From assembly GCA_030426265.1 (NCBI GenBank), contig JAUHYP010000012.1, positions 1-64,000 on the forward strand: a stretch of DNA of 64,000 nt, read 5' to 3'. The translations under genes were made by a program, and so were the position numbers. The notes beneath the pieces were generated by a model. The model did not search any database. It saw only the letters and a program-made list of their open reading frames with translations, and was not told the origin of the DNA. Below are positions 61,493-64,000 of this stretch, one piece after another (positions within the stretch are counted from its first letter, which is position 1; each line of letters begins with the position of its first letter). This DNA comes from Gammaproteobacteria bacterium. GTDB lineage: Bacteria > Pseudomonadota > Gammaproteobacteria > Xanthomonadales > SZUA-36.

Positions 61493-61978
61493 TCACTCGT
61501 CGCGATGGGCCACAAACAGCGCGATCAGCAAAATCAGGCTGGCATAGCGGAAGGCCGAACCCAACACGGGGTCGCGCATCACATCGGAGCGCCACAGCTC
61601 GAACCAGGTTTCAGCGATGATGATGAACCCGCCGAACAGCATGATGGCAAAAATGCCGCAACCGGTCAGTGCGGCCTGCTTGGCCGCTTCGAACTCCGCG
61701 CCACCGACAGCCCGCGTGCGCCACATGCGCAGTCCGCCCACGGTGCAGAAGCCCGCGGCGGTGAGCTTTGAGAGCATGATGAACAGGGCGCCAAGCCAGA
61801 CCACGACTGGCATGGAGGTCGCGCGCCAACTGGCCGGTACCGGATCGAAGGTCCCCATGGACGTGGCCGCGCTCACGGCGCCCAGTGTGCCGTTCCAGTC
61901 ATTGAGATTGCCGAGTGCGCCGACGAAGCCAAACAACGCAACCAGCAATACCAGGATGGTCTTTACCGCTCTGAGCAT
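61493..61978 (-). CDS. DUF2165 family inner-membrane protein
   Basis: A 161-residue protein from ATG 61978 (MLRAVKTILVLLVALFGF) with GGGAGAA nine bases upstream; an ATG 17 codons earlier lacks support. It has four hydrophobic segments and the DUF2165-like GNLNDWNGTLGAVSAATSMGTFDP between the first two. Function is unknown for the family. It is convergent with the glycosyltransferase gene, and host-like in composition. Confidence 0.82.
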   Translation of the reverse strand: MLRAVKTILVLLVALFGFVGALGNLNDWNGTLGAVSAATSMGTFDPVPASWRATSMPVVVWLGALFIMLSKLTAAGFCTVGGLRMWRTRAVGGAEFEAAKQAALTGCGIFAIMLFGGFIIIAETWFELWRSDVMRDPVLGSAFRYASLILLIALFVAHRDE

Positions 61979-62102
61979 GTTGGTTCTCCCTCTTTTGCCA
62001 ACTGCAGCAAACATGGCTGCATGCAGCACGGGGAGGATACATCAATCAAAAGTCCCGCCAAGCGGCGGGGCTCGCCCTGACATCGAACATCCTGGTCTGG
62101 CG

Positions 62103-62831
62103 TCAACGCGACGCGTCGATCAGTTCGAGTATCCGTAACGACCCGGTCCGCAGACGCTGTAGTTCCACGATGTAGTAGCCCGCGTTGAGGTGGCAGCGCG
62201 CCACCAGGCCCCGCAGCTTGCGGTCGTTGCGGATCCTGAGGATGTCCTCGGTGCCGGCCAGGGGCAGAAACCCGGGCGCTTCCACCACGTGGCCGCCCAT
62301 GCCGATTTCCGTGTTGCGGTCGGTCCAGGGTCCGCCGAGGTCGGTTTCGGCCACCCAGACCCGTTCGGCGTCGCCGCCGACGTACTCGATGTCTTCGATG
62401 GAATCTTCCACCAGGAACAGGAAATTCGTCAGGGCATTCCGCAGTTCGCGGTCCTCCAGGATGTCCAGTTCACCGGCGCCGATCAGCGCCTCCGTGGTGC
62501 CGAGCACGGGATAGAACGACCAGGGGTTGCACAGGGCCAGGACGTACTCCGACCGCCTTAGCTGATCCTGCGATCGGAGCTGCTCCTCCGTGCTGCTGAA
62601 CAGTTCGTCGACCGTGCCGCGGGCGCGCGTGTGGTACGCCATGACGGTCTCGATTTCAGACAGGTTGGTCTGGAATTCGGTGGCGAGGGCGGCCAGGACC
62701 TGTTGCTCTTGGCGGCGCTCCTTGTACTCGTCCCAGGCGGCGTCGATGGCGAACGCCAGCAGGATCGAGACGACGATCACCGTACCCTCGATCAGCAACT
62801 TTCTACGATCCACGGAACGCTCCCCGTTCAA
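62103..62831 (-). CDS. Single-pass membrane protein with helical extracytoplasmic domain
   Basis: A 242-residue protein with a basic start, one membrane segment (about 12-32, LIEGTVIVVSILLAFAIDAAWDEYKERR) and a long helical domain. The opening, a transmembrane helix followed by charged DAAWDEYKERRQEQQ, is like the DUF6090-type proteins of unknown function. No catalytic motif is seen. It is divergent from the vWA gene (121 bases apart). Confidence 0.75.
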   Translation of the reverse strand: MNGERSVDRRKLLIEGTVIVVSILLAFAIDAAWDEYKERRQEQQVLAALATEFQTNLSEIETVMAYHTRARGTVDELFSSTEEQLRSQDQLRRSEYVLALCNPWSFYPVLGTTEALIGAGELDILEDRELRNALTNFLFLVEDSIEDIEYVGGDAERVWVAETDLGGPWTDRNTEIGMGGHVVEAPGFLPLAGTEDILRIRNDRKLRGLVARCHLNAGYYIVELQRLRTGSLRILELIDASR

Positions 62832-62952
62832 TCGGCATGGGCAATGAAGCCATTATGCGGGAGAGTAATCTTGCTAGCATGGCGCATGGCAATGGCCAGA
62901 TGCATATGAATGGATCAGCAAAGGTGTCCGGATGAGAGGGGAACAATCAGGA

Positions 62953-64000
62953 ATGAATGTCAGGATCAGCCGGACAGCCGGCATGCTTTGGGCCCTGTCC
63001 GCGTCAATGTCATTGATTGCCTCCGCGGGCGCTCAGGAAGCGGCCAACGTGGCCCCCAAGGATACGATCCTCATCCTCGATGCTTCGGGATCGATGTGGG
63101 GACAGATCGACGGCGTCAACAAGATTGTCATCGCCAAGGACGTTGTGGAAGGCCTTGTTCGGTCGCTGCCGGAGAGTCGCCGCCTCGGCTTCGTCGCCTA
63201 TGGTCATCGCCAAAAAGGGGATTGCACCGACATCGAGACGCTGGCGGATGTGGGGGCTGACCGGTCAGACGTCATCAAGCGTTTACGCCAGCTGAGTCCT
63301 ATGGGCAAGACGCCGTTGACGAAATCAGTCGAACATGCGGCCGAGGAACTCAACTATACAAAAAACGCAGCCACCGTCATCCTGGTGTCCGACGGTCTTG
63401 AGACCTGCGAGGCCGACCCTTGCGCGCTTGCCAGGACCCTCGAAGAGAACGGCCTTGATTTCACGGTTCATGTCGTCGGCTTCGATGTCACTGAAGAGGA
63501 ACGGCGCGGGCTGCGCTGCATTGCCGACGAGACGGGCGGCGTGTTTCTCGCTGCCGATGATGCCGATGAACTCAGCGCGGCGCTGACGGAGGTTGCTGAT
63601 GTCTCCGTCGAGGCTGAGCCCATAACCGATGCTGCAGCGCCTGCACCGCAAACGGTCGCGCTGAAGGCGACGCTCCTGCGCAACGGCCCGGACATTCAAT
63701 CGCGGCTCAACTGGACCGTCCGGCCGGCAGCCGGCGGCGATCCGGTGTTTGAGGCGACGGATGCGGGTTATGTCGATTTTGACATCGTGCCAGGGGATTA
63801 CATTGCCGAGGCAGTGTGGACCGGCTGGCCCCACGAGGGGGAACGCATCGGCGGCGACAAGCGAGGTTCAACAGCCTTTACCATCGTCGCAGCCCGACCT
63901 GCCGTTGTTACCGTGCCGATCGATTTGGGCATCCCTGTCACACTTGACGTCAGCCCGGAGATTCATGAGGGCGAACCGGTGAGCGTGACCTGGTCCGGGC
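62953..64000 (+). CDS. Exported von Willebrand factor A domain protein (partial, runs off the end)
   Basis: The frame is open to the end of the window (349 residues visible). ATG 62953 (MNVRISRTAGMLWALSASMS) gives a good signal peptide with cleavage near SAGAQEA; ATG 62932 is in frame and has AAGGTG upstream, so the start is uncertain. The vWA domain (about 28-205) has a complete MIDAS: DASGSMWGQ, the threonine in GKTPLTKS and VSDGLETC. Further beta-sandwich modules follow (from VALKATLLRNGPD, with VTLDVSPEIHEGEPVSVTWSG). Such proteins are secreted or periplasmic and mediate metal-dependent protein contacts. The C-terminus is outside the window. Confidence 0.85.
   Translation, partial: MNVRISRTAGMLWALSASMSLIASAGAQEAANVAPKDTILILDASGSMWGQIDGVNKIVIAKDVVEGLVRSLPESRRLGFVAYGHRQKGDCTDIETLADVGADRSDVIKRLRQLSPMGKTPLTKSVEHAAEELNYTKNAATVILVSDGLETCEADPCALARTLEENGLDFTVHVVGFDVTEEERRGLRCIADETGGVFLAADDADELSAALTEVADVSVEAEPITDAAAPAPQTVALKATLLRNGPDIQSRLNWTVRPAAGGDPVFEATDAGYVDFDIVPGDYIAEAVWTGWPHEGERIGGDKRGSTAFTIVAARPAVVTVPIDLGIPVTLDVSPEIHEGEPVSVTWSG

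Noticed and set aside
1-64000. CRISPR arrays, tRNA and rRNA genes, riboswitches
   Set aside because: Reading both strands I saw no regularly spaced direct repeats, no cloverleaf at the island edges and no conserved riboswitch core; a covariance-model scan was not possible here.

Overview
The window looks like a chromosomal segment of a GC-rich, heterotrophic Gammaproteobacterium. Two large TonB-dependent receptors, periplasmic beta-lactamase-fold hydrolases, sulfatases, a tripartite TRAP transporter and a fused acyl-CoA mutase point to an aquatic organism that scavenges peptides and glycans. This placement is inferred from gene content; there is no rRNA marker here, and I saw no tRNA and no CRISPR array.

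Layout. 1-757: non-coding, GC-rich imperfect inverted repeat with hairpins. 758-6472 (minus strand): D-aminoacylase-like amidohydrolase, dgcN, dgcA and a serine hydrolase with a membrane tail, a cluster that fits D-glutamate or D-peptide catabolism. 6629-13021 (plus): AraC-type regulator, TonB receptor, second serine hydrolase, DUF819 membrane protein. 13029-13656: VapBC-type toxin-antitoxin pair with operator palindromes. 13926-17074: arylsulfatase coupled to an outer-membrane barrel. 17071-28602 (minus): two alpha/beta hydrolases, a GH172-family protein, an M28 peptidase with membrane tail, a TRAP transporter (Q, P, M), an MlrC/M81 peptidase and an XRE-cupin regulator whose likely operator occurs twice. 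28910-36389 (plus): second TonB receptor, third serine hydrolase, fucose-isomerase-like protein, second sulfatase. 36513-40956: membrane protein, exported protein of unknown function, zincin with a peptidoglycan-binding domain, DUF3604 protein. 41070-41258: small hypothetical gene. 41452-45048: IcmF, fused isobutyryl-CoA mutase.

About 45.05-59.9 kb is a defence island of clearly lower and patchier GC content. It holds a Septu-like ATPase/HNH pair, an insertion-sequence graveyard, a Gabija-like GajA/GajB pair, a two-gene module of a PD-(D/E)XK protein plus a PLD-SNF2 helicase fusion that I cannot match to a named system, more IS3 debris, a GIY-YIG protein, an unrecognised 343-residue protein and a small winged-helix two-gene operon. 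An imperfect 21-bp inverted repeat (about 47.86 and 56.75 kb) brackets the Gabija and PLD-SNF2 block. From about 60.3 kb GC-rich host-type genes resume: a glycosyltransferase, a DUF2165 membrane protein, an inner-membrane-anchored protein and a secreted vWA protein running off the end.

Working together: the first 36 kb can be read as uptake (TonB receptors, TRAP, DUF819), extracytoplasmic trimming (three serine hydrolases, sulfatases, M28) and cytoplasmic finishing (amidohydrolase, DgcN/DgcA, MlrC, isomerase) of D-amino-acid-containing peptides and sulfated or modified sugars. This is inference from families and gene order. The strongest candidate for something undescribed is the PLD-SNF2 plus PD-(D/E)XK module at 51928-56677.
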